Assembly (NCBI RefSeq): GCF_038433465.1
Contig: NZ_JAESVF010000007.1
Span: forward strand, 1 to 64,000
Direction: 5' to 3'
Origin: Galbibacter sp038433465
Lineage (GTDB): Bacteria; Bacteroidota; Bacteroidia; Flavobacteriales; Flavobacteriaceae
DNA: 64,000 nucleotides
The notes below the pieces were generated by a model. That model was not told the origin of the DNA. It saw nothing but the letters and a program-made list of their open reading frames with translations, and ran no database searches. Below, one piece after another: positions 26,426 to 34,978 of this stretch. A program made the position numbers and the translations under genes. How positions within the stretch are numbered: the stretch's first letter is position 1; each line of letters starts with the position of its first letter.

Positions 26426-27520
26426 ATGTCGAAGAAAAAGAAAATCAATCTGAAAAAGGTCATCAGAAAACCATTTAAATCACTCGAAAAAATTGGGAAA
26501 GCACCAGGAACTGTAACTTATATGGGGCTTCGAAAAGATGGAGTTTATAAGGTTTCTGTAACCGATTATGCTGACGATTTTTACGAAACTAAAGACTTGA
26601 AAAATGTTGAAGAAGCCTTTAAGTTTAGAGACACCGATACAGTTTCTTGGATAAATGTACAAGGATTGAGTAATGAGGCAGAAATTGAAAAACTAGGAAA
26701 GTATTACAACATCAATCCGTTAGTTTTAGAAGATTTGGTAAACACCAATCAGCGTCCTAAAATTGATGAATACGACGATTATGTTTTTTGTGTGCTGAAG
26801 ATGTTGTATCTCGATGATAATTTTCAATTGGTAACCGAGCATATCGCTATCATTGTTACAGCACATGCTGTTTTACTTTTTCAAGAAGTTGAAGACGATG
26901 TCTTTCAAGGCGTTCGAGATCGATTGGCAAATAAATACGGACGTATTCGCTCGCGTGGTGCCGATTATCTATTCTTCGCATTGATAGATGCAATTATCGA
27001 TCAATATTTTGTGATTTTAGAGGATTTAACTAATCAAATTGAATTGTTGGAAGAGCGGGTATACAGCGACCCAGAGCCTGAAATAGCAAACCAAATTCAA
27101 GCTTTACGTAAGCGCGTAATGGCTATTCGAAAAAACATTTATCCAGTAAAAGAAATCACAAATAGATTGGTTAAAACCGAGCATCCTTTGTTTCACCCTG
27201 AAACAAAACTTTTCCTGAGCGATGTACACGACCACAGTATACAAATCTATGAAACGCTCGAAATGCTTCGAGAAATGAGCATGAGTTTAATGGAAATGTA
27301 TATGAGTAATGTGAGTAACAAAATGAACGAAGTGATGAAAGTATTAACCATTATGGCAAGTATTTTTATTCCGCTTACGTTTATTGCTGGGATTTATGGG
27401 ATGAATTTTGAATACATGCCAGAGTTGCATCATCGAAATGCATACTTTATTGTATTGGGAATAATGTTTGTTATTTTGATTTTGATGCTGATTTATTTCA
27501 AAAGGAAGAAATGGCTTTAA
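26426..27520 (+). CDS. corA: CorA-family Mg2+/Co2+ transporter
   Basis: 364 residues. A large cytoplasmic alpha/beta domain comes first, then a long helix and two C-terminal membrane helices. The selectivity motif YGMNF is present with GMN at 325-327, followed by a periplasmic loop (EYMPELHHRNAYF) and a basic tail. It forms a pentamer that brings in magnesium. The gene stands alone, 65 bases after hisI. Confidence 0.95.
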   Translation: MSKKKKINLKKVIRKPFKSLEKIGKAPGTVTYMGLRKDGVYKVSVTDYADDFYETKDLKNVEEAFKFRDTDTVSWINVQGLSNEAEIEKLGKYYNINPLVLEDLVNTNQRPKIDEYDDYVFCVLKMLYLDDNFQLVTEHIAIIVTAHAVLLFQEVEDDVFQGVRDRLANKYGRIRSRGADYLFFALIDAIIDQYFVILEDLTNQIELLEERVYSDPEPEIANQIQALRKRVMAIRKNIYPVKEITNRLVKTEHPLFHPETKLFLSDVHDHSIQIYETLEMLREMSMSLMEMYMSNVSNKMNEVMKVLTIMASIFIPLTFIAGIYGMNFEYMPELHHRNAYFIVLGIMFVILILMLIYFKRKKWL

Positions 27521-27523
27521 TGT

Positions 27524-27672
27524 TTTTTGAATCTGAAATGTATCATACCAAGATTAAAATGTCAGGTATAGTCTGTCTTTGTTGGCATACAGACGTAGTA
27601 GTAGAGACCCTAACTTAAAGCTTGTTAAGCCAAATAACCTCTCGACTCCGCTCGAGGTGACAGTTTATATTG
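27524..27672 (+). repeat. Dispersed repeat family R2, copy 1
   Basis: Related to copies at 39886 and 55634. Conserved pieces: ACCAAGATTAAAATGTCAGG, AAGCTTGTTAAGCCAAATAAC, CTCGACTCCGCTCGAGGTGACAG. A GTCTGT/ACAGAC stem (about 27571-27594) in this copy replaces the CCTGCC-type hairpin of copy 2. It lies between convergent genes corA and the TSUP permease. Non-coding. Confidence 0.8.
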
Positions 27673-27692
27673 AATCTTTCAAATAGTATTTT

Positions 27693-27727
27693 CAACTATC
27701 AACTATCAACTATCAACTATCAACTAT
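27693..27727 (+). repeat. Heptanucleotide array (CAACTAT)5
   Basis: Five perfect tandem copies of CAACTAT, running into the TSUP stop codon. The same AATAGTATTTT context precedes the nine-copy array at 50002. Confidence 0.9.
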
Positions 27728-28554
27728 TTAATAATAAAGTTCGACATCATCACTAATCCTGCTAAAACTAACCCCATACCGATTAGTTTTTCGAGTGTTT
27801 TGTTTTTCATTTTTAAATTGAGGCGTTGTCCGCCAATTGCTCCAGCTGTAAACCCGAGCATTATTGGCCAAGCTTTATCTAGTTCGATATGACCTAGCAT
27901 AAAATGACTAAAAGTTCCTGTAGTACTCGTAATCACAATCATAAAAAGAGCAGTAGCAGTTGCTATTTTAGCAGGCATTTTAAATACTTTTAGCATGATG
28001 GGCGTTTTCAAAAAGCCACCACCAATTCCAAATAATCCAGCTAGAGTTCCTGCTAAGAGTCCGAAAAACAACACCATCCAAACACTAAAACGGTAGGCTA
28101 CGTGATTTTTATGATTTTTAATGATGTATCTAGGATGATACTTATTCAGTTTGTAAAAAAATCCATTTTCTCTTTTTTGTTTTTTTCTTTTTAAGAAGAA
28201 AGAAATTCCTAGAAATAAAACTAAAACAGCAAAAAGGACTTCTAATCTTTCAGCAGAAATATACGAAAGCAACAAACTACCAACGATGACTCCGAAAATT
28301 GTTGGGATTTCGAGGAGAATTCCCATTCTAAAATCTACAAAGCCTTCTTTCCGATTGAGATACGTTGAGATTAAAGAGGAGGGAATAAGCGACATCATTA
28401 CCGAACCAACTGCGGTAGTAAGCGGAAAGTGGAAAACTGTAATTAAAATTGGAACCATAAAAATACCACCGCCAAATCCAACTACAGACCCAAACATACT
28501 GATGGTAAAACTTATTAAAATAAGGATGATGGTAACGATTACGATTGTCTCCAT
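27724..28554 (-). CDS. TSUP (TauE/SafE) family permease
   Basis: 276 residues with about eight membrane helices in two repeated halves, each starting with a glycine-rich motif (GSVVGFGGGIFMVPIL near residue 22 and GTLAGLFGIGGGFLKTPIML near 178). This is the TSUP family, whose members move sulfite, sulfoacetate, thiosulfate or related anions. It lies on the same strand as cysE, cysM and a sulfurtransferase, but has its own promoter box 26 bases upstream. Substrate is inferred only from this context. The last codons overlap the heptamer array at 27693. Confidence 0.88.
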   Translation of the reverse strand: METIVIVTIILILISFTISMFGSVVGFGGGIFMVPILITVFHFPLTTAVGSVMMSLIPSSLISTYLNRKEGFVDFRMGILLEIPTIFGVIVGSLLLSYISAERLEVLFAVLVLFLGISFFLKRKKQKRENGFFYKLNKYHPRYIIKNHKNHVAYRFSVWMVLFFGLLAGTLAGLFGIGGGFLKTPIMLKVFKMPAKIATATALFMIVITSTTGTFSHFMLGHIELDKAWPIMLGFTAGAIGGQRLNLKMKNKTLEKLIGMGLVLAGLVMMSNFIIK

Positions 28555-28579
28555 AACTTTGCTGTATAAATGTATACAA

Positions 28580-28587
28580 CAAAGTTA
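28580..28587 (-). promoter_or_regulatory. -7 box of the TSUP permease gene
   Basis: Read on minus this is TAACTTTG, an exact TAnnTTTG, 26 bases before the ATG. It suggests expression separate from the sulfurtransferase gene upstream. Confidence 0.5.
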
Positions 28588-28647
28588 GGATAAATCTTTT
28601 GTAAGAAAATCTATTTACTTAATAGAGAGTATAATTACGATTGGGGA

Positions 28648-29469
28648 CTAGTTTAGAAGTCTTTCTAAAGTTGCCCATTCTGTCCAAGATCCATCGTAAA
28701 CTGATTTTTTACAGGTTATAATATCTTCTGAAGCTAATAATATAATACATGCCGTAACCCCAGATCCACATGAAAAAACTAATTCATGCGGCTTCATTTT
28801 TATAATTTTTTGAAAGATGAATTTTAGTTCAGCCTCAGATTTAAAGCTTCCATTTTCTAAAACATCAGTATATGGAATATTAATAGAATTTGGAATACAA
28901 CCGCTTTTCAATTCTTTTCTAGGTTCCTCTTCCGTAGCATTATACCTTCCTTTAGATCTTGCATCAATAGTGATAATTGTTTGCGAAGAAAGATTTTCTT
29001 TGATAAATGAATAGCTTCTAAAGGCTTCAATTTTCCGAAAATCTATTTTAAAATTATTATTAGTTGAAGGAGTTTTGTAATTATCCACTACTTTATATCC
29101 GTCGGAAATCCATTTTCTGAGTCCTCCGTTTAGCACATAAATTTCTTCGAAACCTATAGTTTTAAACATCCACCAAACTCTAGGGCTAGCATAAATCCCA
29201 TCTACATCATAAACAACAATTATGCTATTTTTTTTGATTCCAAGATTAGAACATCCTTTTTCAAATTTTTCTACGGATGGAAATGTATTTGGAAATATTG
29301 CTTCTGTATCGCTAAACTTATTCTTTAAGTCAAAATATTGTGCATTTTGTATACATTTTCCATTTAATTGTTCTGGAATTTTAGAAGGTAATGTAGCGTC
29401 AAGTATGATGAGATTTGGTTCATCAATTCTTTCAGCTAGCCAAGCTGTGGAAACAACATTTTTATTCAC
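28648..29469 (-). CDS. Two-domain rhodanese-type sulfurtransferase
   Basis: 273 residues with two rhodanese domains (about 10-130 and 150-273). The active-site loop is CGSGVTA in the second domain, as in 3-mercaptopyruvate or thiosulfate sulfurtransferases; the first domain is inactive. The start is a GTG at 29469; no ATG nearby fits better. It lies 12 bases after cysM, so it is co-transcribed and may handle sulfane sulfur made around cysteine. SseA-type (mercaptopyruvate) is the likelier activity from the CG[SA]GVT loop. Confidence 0.88.
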   Translation of the reverse strand: MNKNVVSTAWLAERIDEPNLIILDATLPSKIPEQLNGKCIQNAQYFDLKNKFSDTEAIFPNTFPSVEKFEKGCSNLGIKKNSIIVVYDVDGIYASPRVWWMFKTIGFEEIYVLNGGLRKWISDGYKVVDNYKTPSTNNNFKIDFRKIEAFRSYSFIKENLSSQTIITIDARSKGRYNATEEEPRKELKSGCIPNSINIPYTDVLENGSFKSEAELKFIFQKIIKMKPHELVFSCGSGVTACIILLASEDIITCKKSVYDGSWTEWATLERLLN

Positions 29470-29481
29470 AACAAGAGTAAT

Positions 29482-30369
29482 TTAATCAAACAAATCAGAG
29501 GATAAATAACGATCACCTCGATCACAAATAATAGCAACAATTACTCCGCTATCTAGTGTCTCGGCAAGTTTTAGCGCTGCAGCAACAGCACCACCGCTAC
29601 TCATTCCTGCAAAAACACCTTCTTTTTGAGCAAGCTCTTTAGCCATGTTTCTCGCTTCTAGTTCACTTACTTCAATAATGGTATCTACTTTTTTCGGATT
29701 GAAAATTTTTGGAAGATACGCTTCTGGCCATTTTCTAATTCCTGGAATTTTAGCTTCATCGGCGGGTTGTACACCTACAATTTGTACATCTTCATTTTGT
29801 TCTTTTAAATAAGTAGAAGTCCCCATAATTGTACCTGTAGTTCCCATAGAGGAAACAAAATGGGTAATTTTTCCGTCAGTATCTTTCCAGATCTCTGGAC
29901 CTGTAGTTTTGTAATGTGCCATCCAATTATCGTCGTTTCCAAACTGGTTCAGCATTACATAGCCTTCATTTTTCACTTTGTTTTCAGCATAATCTCTTGC
30001 GCCTTCAATTCCAACATCAGTAGGAGTAAGGGTAAGTTTTGCACCATAAGCACGCATGGTTTGCACACGTTCTTTGGTAGAATTTTCTGGCATTACTAAT
30101 TCCAAATCTAAATGAAAAAGACTCGCAATCATAGCAAGAGCAATACCTGTGTTTCCGCTAGTAGCTTCGATTAGTTTGGTTTCTTTGGTAATGTCGCCTC
30201 TATCGAGTGCACTTTTAATCATGTTGTAAGCAGGACGGTCTTTTACACTTCCGCCAGGGTTATTTCCTTCTAACTTTAAAAGTAATTTTACGTTTGGATT
30301 TTTTATTAAGACTTCGGCTTCAACCAAAGGTGTGTTTCCTATTTGTTCTAAAATGGAGGTACTATTCAT
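29482..30369 (-). CDS. cysM: Cysteine synthase
   Basis: 295 residues, fold type II PLP enzyme. PLP lysine K43 in GGSVKDRPA, a TSGNTGIA substrate loop and a GTTGTIMG phosphate-binding loop. It makes cysteine from O-acetylserine (or thiosulfate/O-phosphoserine in the CysM branch) and sulfide. The length and the compact C-terminus favour the CysM branch, but CysK is not excluded. It overlaps cysE by eight bases, which gives the substrate-producing and substrate-using enzymes coupled translation. Confidence 0.92.
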   Translation of the reverse strand: MNSTSILEQIGNTPLVEAEVLIKNPNVKLLLKLEGNNPGGSVKDRPAYNMIKSALDRGDITKETKLIEATSGNTGIALAMIASLFHLDLELVMPENSTKERVQTMRAYGAKLTLTPTDVGIEGARDYAENKVKNEGYVMLNQFGNDDNWMAHYKTTGPEIWKDTDGKITHFVSSMGTTGTIMGTSTYLKEQNEDVQIVGVQPADEAKIPGIRKWPEAYLPKIFNPKKVDTIIEVSELEARNMAKELAQKEGVFAGMSSGGAVAAALKLAETLDSGVIVAIICDRGDRYLSSDLFD

Positions 30370-31150
30370 TTGTAACAGTTTTTATTTTAATATCTGGGGT
30401 GTGCGAAACAATGGAGTTGGCAGGGATTGACTTTGTAAGCCATACATTTCCGCCAATTACGCTATTCGCGCCAATTACGGTATCGCCTCCTAAAATGGTA
30501 GCATTTGCATAGATGGTAACATTGTCTTCAATGGTTGGATGGCGTTTGGTATTTTGCAATTCTTTAGCAACATACAAAGCACCCAAGGTTACCCCTTGAT
30601 ATATTTTTACGTTATTTTTTATTACGGCGGTTTCACCAATTACCACACCAGTTGCGTGGTCTATAAAAAACGATTTCCCAATTTGTGCTCCAGGATTAAT
30701 ATCAACTCCTGTAAGTTTGTGTGCACATTCAGTCATTAAACGTGGTACCAATGGGAAACCAACTTTATAGAGTTCGTGTGCCAATCGGTAAATTGCGATG
30801 GCATAAAAACCAGGGTAACACAAATAGACTTCTTCTTGCGAGAGTGCTGCAGGGTCGTCGTTGGCAATTGCCTTGGCGTCGTAATTTAAAAGTTCTAAAA
30901 TCTGCGGAAGTTTTGCAATGTAATTATCCCACAACTTAGCACATGGTTTTTCAACATCCCAGCACGCCAAATCTACCAATTCTTCAAAAGTAGCTTCGAG
31001 CTTTTCCATGTTTTTCTCAACAGGAGTTTCAGCATCAAAAAGCGTATAAAATAAAATATCGGTAAACTTTTCGGTAGTTTCTTTAAGCCTAAATTTAAGG
31101 TTTGGCTGTTGTTTGTGCTTTTCTATACTTTCAATAATAGCTGTTTTCAT
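30362..31150 (-). CDS. cysE: Serine O-acetyltransferase
   Basis: 262 residues from the ATG at 31150; the frame runs to a TTG at 31159, but the ATG gives the expected MKTAIIES start. The N-terminal half is helical and the C-terminal half is a hexapeptide beta helix with DHATGVVIGETAVI, which holds catalytic His and Asp residues. It makes O-acetylserine for CysM. The gene starts the block cysE-cysM-sulfurtransferase. No FlhF-like extra domain is present. Confidence 0.92.
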   Translation of the reverse strand: MKTAIIESIEKHKQQPNLKFRLKETTEKFTDILFYTLFDAETPVEKNMEKLEATFEELVDLACWDVEKPCAKLWDNYIAKLPQILELLNYDAKAIANDDPAALSQEEVYLCYPGFYAIAIYRLAHELYKVGFPLVPRLMTECAHKLTGVDINPGAQIGKSFFIDHATGVVIGETAVIKNNVKIYQGVTLGALYVAKELQNTKRHPTIEDNVTIYANATILGGDTVIGANSVIGGNVWLTKSIPANSIVSHTPDIKIKTVTNE

Positions 31151-31365
31151 ACACTGCAATTTGCATAATTATGCGGTTCTATTTCAATTGTGTTTCAATT
31201 TCCGAGAATAAATCGGTTTCAAAAAAGTTTTCCTATATAATTTATAACTCTAATTACTCGGTAGACTAACTTCTTAATTGATATTTCAAAATTAAGAATA
31301 ATTACTACTCAAACACATTCAATTTGCATAACTTTAGCGAAGTTTATACAAAATTACTAAGTCGT

Positions 31366-32043
31366 ATGTCTGCCACACACATTTCACCAAGTGTATATAA
31401 TTTTTTAAATCAGTTAAAAGAAAACAACAATAGAGATTGGTTTAACGAGCATAAAGATGAGTTTAAAGCGTCTCAACAGTTGGTTAAAAAGTTTTTTGCT
31501 GAATTATTTGAAACCTTTCAGAAATATGATGAAGTAGACCAAGTTAAGTTATTCAGAATTTACAGAGACGTTCGTTTTTCGGCAAATAAGCAACCTTATA
31601 AAGAGCATTTTTCTGGAACTTTTAGCAGAAAGAAACCTCAGTTAAGAGGCGGATATTATTTACATTTTGAGCCAGGAAATACTTTTTTAGCTTGCGGATT
31701 TTGGGCTCCAGAGAAGGAGGATTTAAACAGAATACGGAAAGAGTTTGAAATTGATGCAACCGAAATAAGAGCAATTGTAAATGCACCAGACTTTAAAAAA
31801 GAATTTGGAAGTTTAGAAGGCGATGAACTTAAAACCGCTCCGAGAGGCTTTGATAAAAATCACCCAGCTATCGACTTGATTAAAAAGAAGCAATACATCG
31901 TAACCAAAAACTTTACAGATAAAGAGGTGATGAGTCCCGACTTTCAGGAAAAAGTAATTGAAGCATACAAAACAATTCGCCCATTTTTTGATTATATGAG
32001 CGATGTTTTGACAACCGATTTAAACGGAGTTTCGTTAATCTAA
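31366..32043 (+). CDS. DUF2461 protein
   Basis: 225 residues from the ATG at 31366; a TTG at 31324 would add 14 residues but a near-match to a -7 box (31329-31336) lies between, so the ATG is preferred. The DUF2461 pattern is clear: FLNQLKENNNRDWFNEHKDEF at the start, DVRFSANKQPYKEHFSGTF, a central tryptophan-rich stretch and a C-terminal helix. The family is widespread and its function is not established. No signal peptide; single gene, divergent from cysE. Confidence 0.88.
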   Translation: MSATHISPSVYNFLNQLKENNNRDWFNEHKDEFKASQQLVKKFFAELFETFQKYDEVDQVKLFRIYRDVRFSANKQPYKEHFSGTFSRKKPQLRGGYYLHFEPGNTFLACGFWAPEKEDLNRIRKEFEIDATEIRAIVNAPDFKKEFGSLEGDELKTAPRGFDKNHPAIDLIKKKQYIVTKNFTDKEVMSPDFQEKVIEAYKTIRPFFDYMSDVLTTDLNGVSLI

Positions 32044-32081
32044 AAACAAGGTTTTTTAAGATTGACTACCTGAGAAAAGTA

Positions 32082-32528
32082 TTAATGAATCGTTACAACT
32101 TTAAAAACATTGTTGTTAAAAGTAATAGATTCGCCTACTTTTTTACCCATTAATAATTGCCCTACGGGAGCTTCCTTTGAAATTGCAAAATACGTTTTAT
32201 CGTTGAGTGTAATTTTACCTAACGGAATGGATAAGAAAAAATTTCCGTTACTGCATTCCACCAAACTCCCTTGTTTTACAGTTTCGTTGGTTTGAAAAAT
32301 ATCAACTTGTTTTAATTTTGTTTTTAGCGCATTTGCTTCGTCAAGGTATTCCAAAGTTTTTGTAAAGTTACTTCCGTAGCCACTGTTTCCGCTACCTTCA
32401 TCGTCATCACCTTTAGATTTGTCTTCATTTTCAACAGACTCTTTTATGATGTTTATTTCTGTTCGGTAACGCTCAATACGTTCATTTAGAATATCTAAAC
32501 ATTTACGATATAGTTGTTCTTTAATCAT
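32082..32528 (-). CDS. GreA/GreB-family protein
   Basis: 148 residues. An N-terminal coiled coil (about 1-80, with an acidic turn KSKGDDDEGSGNSGYG) and a C-terminal FKBP-like domain from about 85 (VKQGSLVECSNGNFFLSIPLGKITL) typical of Gre factors. True GreA has acidic residues at the coiled-coil tip for cleavage stimulation; here the tip looks different and longer, so this may be one of the diverged Gre-like proteins that bind RNA polymerase with other effects. A -7 box lies 12 bases upstream of the ATG. Confidence 0.85.
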   Translation of the reverse strand: MIKEQLYRKCLDILNERIERYRTEINIIKESVENEDKSKGDDDEGSGNSGYGSNFTKTLEYLDEANALKTKLKQVDIFQTNETVKQGSLVECSNGNFFLSIPLGKITLNDKTYFAISKEAPVGQLLMGKKVGESITFNNNVFKVVTIH

Positions 32529-32539
32529 TTTAATAAATT

Positions 32540-32547
32540 CAAAATTA
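32540..32547 (-). promoter_or_regulatory. -7 box of the Gre-like gene
   Basis: Read on minus TAATTTTG, exact TAnnTTTG, 12 bases before the ATG at 32528; this predicts a very short leader. Confidence 0.5.
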
Positions 32548-32719
32548 ACCTATTACAGTGTCCAAACGACAATGTTTTTCACGCAAGGTGATGCTCAAAA
32601 TCTAATTACTTTTTACCGTCTTTCATTTAAAAAAGTCAGTGAAAAATAAGTAGCATTGAGAAGGCTAAATTAGTGTTTAATGCGTTTCTTTTCTCAAAAA
32701 AATGCGTTAAGAAATGTTT

Positions 32720-33127
32720 TTATACAAAGACTTCATTTTCCAATAGTTGAATTTGGTCTTTTAGTCTCTCAACAACAATATTCATCATTCTTTTGTTTAA
32801 GGCAGACGAGTTTTCGATGTAAATCAAATACTCATCTACAGTAAATTGCCCAATAACAATTCCTTTTAAAGAATTTCTAAATTTGATGTCTTTCTGAATT
32901 GCATTTTCAATGTATTGAAAGCGTTTTTCCAACGAAAGCGTAAAGAAAACCCCCTTATGCTTGTTGGCATAATTTTTAAAAGCTTCTAATAATAAATCGT
33001 TTTGTAGTTTAATAACTGGTCGTAAAGTAGTGTTTTGGAAACGCTCATCTTTACTCATCGATTCATAAACAATTGCTGAAGGAATTTCTGGACGTACACT
33101 AAGTAAATCCGATGTTCTCGTGTCCAT
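32720..33127 (-). CDS. Conserved flavobacterial protein of unknown function
   Basis: 135 residues, mostly helical, with no signal peptide or membrane segment. Features: FQNTTLRPVIKLQNDLLL in the first half, and a conserved block KDIKFRNSLKGIVIGQFTVDEYLIYIENSSALNKRMMN in the second. Relatives in this group are sometimes labelled glyoxalase in databases, but no glyoxalase fold or metal-site pattern is visible, so that name should not be trusted. It is divergent from the aldehyde dehydrogenase. Confidence 0.75.
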   Translation of the reverse strand: MDTRTSDLLSVRPEIPSAIVYESMSKDERFQNTTLRPVIKLQNDLLLEAFKNYANKHKGVFFTLSLEKRFQYIENAIQKDIKFRNSLKGIVIGQFTVDEYLIYIENSSALNKRMMNIVVERLKDQIQLLENEVFV

Positions 33128-33272
33128 AATAGTGAAGTTTTCTTAAAGGTATAAATTTATAAAGCTCTTAAAATTGAATTGATTACATAGTTTTCAACGA
33201 TGTTATAAACAAATAACATTCTTTTAAGAGAGGAAGCTTTTGTAAATATTTAATTTAGTAGAAAACTTACAA

Positions 33273-34625
33273 ATGATACATTCTATAAATCCATATACAG
33301 GCGAAAAAATATACAGTTTTACTGCTTTAACGACTTCGGAAGTTGATGAAAAAATTGAATTTGCAGACCAAGTCTTTAAGGATTGGAAGCAAACTTCATT
33401 TACACATCGTGCCGAATTAATGCATAAAACTGCCCATATTTTAAAGCAAAATGCTGAAAAATACGGACGTGTTATTTCCGAAGAAATGGGGAAACCTATT
33501 ACGCAAGCTATTGCAGAAGTTGAAAAATGCGCTTGGGTTTGCGAATATTATGCTGATAACGCAGCTACTTTTTTAGCTTCAGAAACTATCGAAACAGATG
33601 CACAAAAAAGCTTTGTATCTTATGAGCCACTTGGAGTTATTTTGGCAGTGATGCCTTGGAATTACCCTTTTTGGCAAGTGTTTAGGTTTGCGGCACCAAC
33701 TTTAATGGCCGGAAATGCTGCGGTATTAAAACACGCATCGAATGTAATGAAGAGCGCTAGTTTGATACAAGAAATTTTTGAAGAAGCAGGTTTCCCAAAA
33801 GGACTATTTCAGAATTTAATAATCGGCAGTAAAGCGGTTGAAAACGTTATTAGAAACAACAAAATTAAAGCTGTTACTTTAACTGGGAGTAAGCCTGCTG
33901 GAAGTGCTGTTGCAAGTGTTGCTGCGGAAGAAATTAAAAAGGCAGTTTTAGAACTAGGAGGAAATAATGCTTTTATTGTTTTGGAAGATGCAAATATTGA
34001 TGAAGCAGTTAAAGTTGGAATTAACGCAAGATATCAAAACACGGGGCAGAGTTGTATTGCTGCAAAGCGACTGCTGTTACATGAAAAAATAGCCGATAGC
34101 TTTCTGGAAAAATATATAACCGAAGTAAAAGCGCTAAAAAGTGGAAATCCGCTAGAAAAAGATACGTATATCGGAGTTATGGCAAGAGAAAGTTTAGCAG
34201 AAGATATAGAAAAGCAAGTAGATAAATCGGTTGCAATGGGAGCAACAGTACTAGTAGGAGGTAAACGTGAAGGAGCATACTATCCGCCAACAGTTATTAG
34301 TAACGTTACAGATGAAATGCCTGTTTTTAAGGAAGAAACTTTCGGACCTGTAATTGCGGTAAAAACGTTTAAAACTACAGAGGAAGCCATTGAAATTTCT
34401 AATAACTCTGAATTTGGATTGGGCGTTTCTCTTTTTACTGAAAATACAGACGAAGCTTTGAAAATTGCACCACGATTTAATGAAGGCGCTGTGTTTATAA
34501 ACGAGTTGGTAAAATCGGATCCAAGATTACCATTTGGAGGTGTTAAAACTTCTGGATTCGGAAGAGAGTTAAGTTCGTTTGGTATAAAAGAATTCGTAAA
34601 CATTAAAACAGTATACGTTAAATAA
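33273..34625 (+). CDS. Aldehyde dehydrogenase (succinate-semialdehyde type)
   Basis: 450 residues, at the short end for this family, matching the YneI/SSADH-like branch. Catalytic C261 in TGQSCIAAKR and general base E227 in LELGGNNAF are present, as is the PWNYPFWQ coenzyme segment near 128-135. It oxidises an aldehyde with NAD(P)+. Succinate semialdehyde is the usual call for this branch; the substrate is not shown here. The next gene is convergent and they are separated by repeat R1 copy 2 and a palindromic terminator. Confidence 0.9.
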   Translation: MIHSINPYTGEKIYSFTALTTSEVDEKIEFADQVFKDWKQTSFTHRAELMHKTAHILKQNAEKYGRVISEEMGKPITQAIAEVEKCAWVCEYYADNAATFLASETIETDAQKSFVSYEPLGVILAVMPWNYPFWQVFRFAAPTLMAGNAAVLKHASNVMKSASLIQEIFEEAGFPKGLFQNLIIGSKAVENVIRNNKIKAVTLTGSKPAGSAVASVAAEEIKKAVLELGGNNAFIVLEDANIDEAVKVGINARYQNTGQSCIAAKRLLLHEKIADSFLEKYITEVKALKSGNPLEKDTYIGVMARESLAEDIEKQVDKSVAMGATVLVGGKREGAYYPPTVISNVTDEMPVFKEETFGPVIAVKTFKTTEEAIEISNNSEFGLGVSLFTENTDEALKIAPRFNEGAVFINELVKSDPRLPFGGVKTSGFGRELSSFGIKEFVNIKTVYVK

Positions 34626-34660
34626 CTTGATTTTGGCGTATGAATATTGAATATGAGGAG

Positions 34661-34910
34661 AAATTGACCTATTTAAAAAGCATTGAAAACCAAGGAAGCA
34701 GTAGGGACTAATATATAAAAAGCTGTTTGAGCGTAGCGAGTTCTTTTTATCTGTGGCGGTTGTTTCCGTAGATTTTCTGATGCTTTTTTAATCCGTCTTG
34801 ACTTTTTTGTTTCGTTTTTGTGTCAAGACAAAAATGAAAGCAATATTAAGTAATTAAAATACAGATAGTTAAAATTCCTCTGTTTCTGTTGTGTATATCT
34901 AACTGAGGTT
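34661..34910 (+). repeat. Dispersed repeat family R1, copy 2
   Basis: About 250 bases matching copies at 13571 and 60175 without the GTGAGTTCGAC head. Inverted repeat arms 34713-34722 and 34743-34752 (one mismatch), second inverted repeat GTCTTGAC at 34795-34802 and GTCAAGAC at 34822-34829, tail to AACTGAGGTT at 34901-34910 shared with copy 1. The second loop has an uninterrupted six-T run where copy 1 has the 19-bp hairpin. Confidence 0.85.
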
Positions 34911-34914
34911 AAAC

Positions 34915-34948
34915 AACAAAACTGTCTCCAATTGGAGACAGTTTTGTT
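34915..34948. terminator. Perfect 34-bp palindrome, bidirectional terminator
   Basis: Positions 34915-34931 are the exact reverse complement of 34932-34948. The outer parts are A-rich on the left and T-rich on the right, so it can end transcription of the aldehyde dehydrogenase on plus and the MscS channel on minus. The core is CTGTCTCC/GGAGACAG. Confidence 0.85.
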
Positions 34949-34978
34949 TATCAATCAATATAATTTCGTAGTTATTAA

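Noticed and set aside
32720..33127. Glyoxalase
   Set aside because: The name occurs for related sequences, but no glyoxalase fold or metal-ligand pattern is visible.
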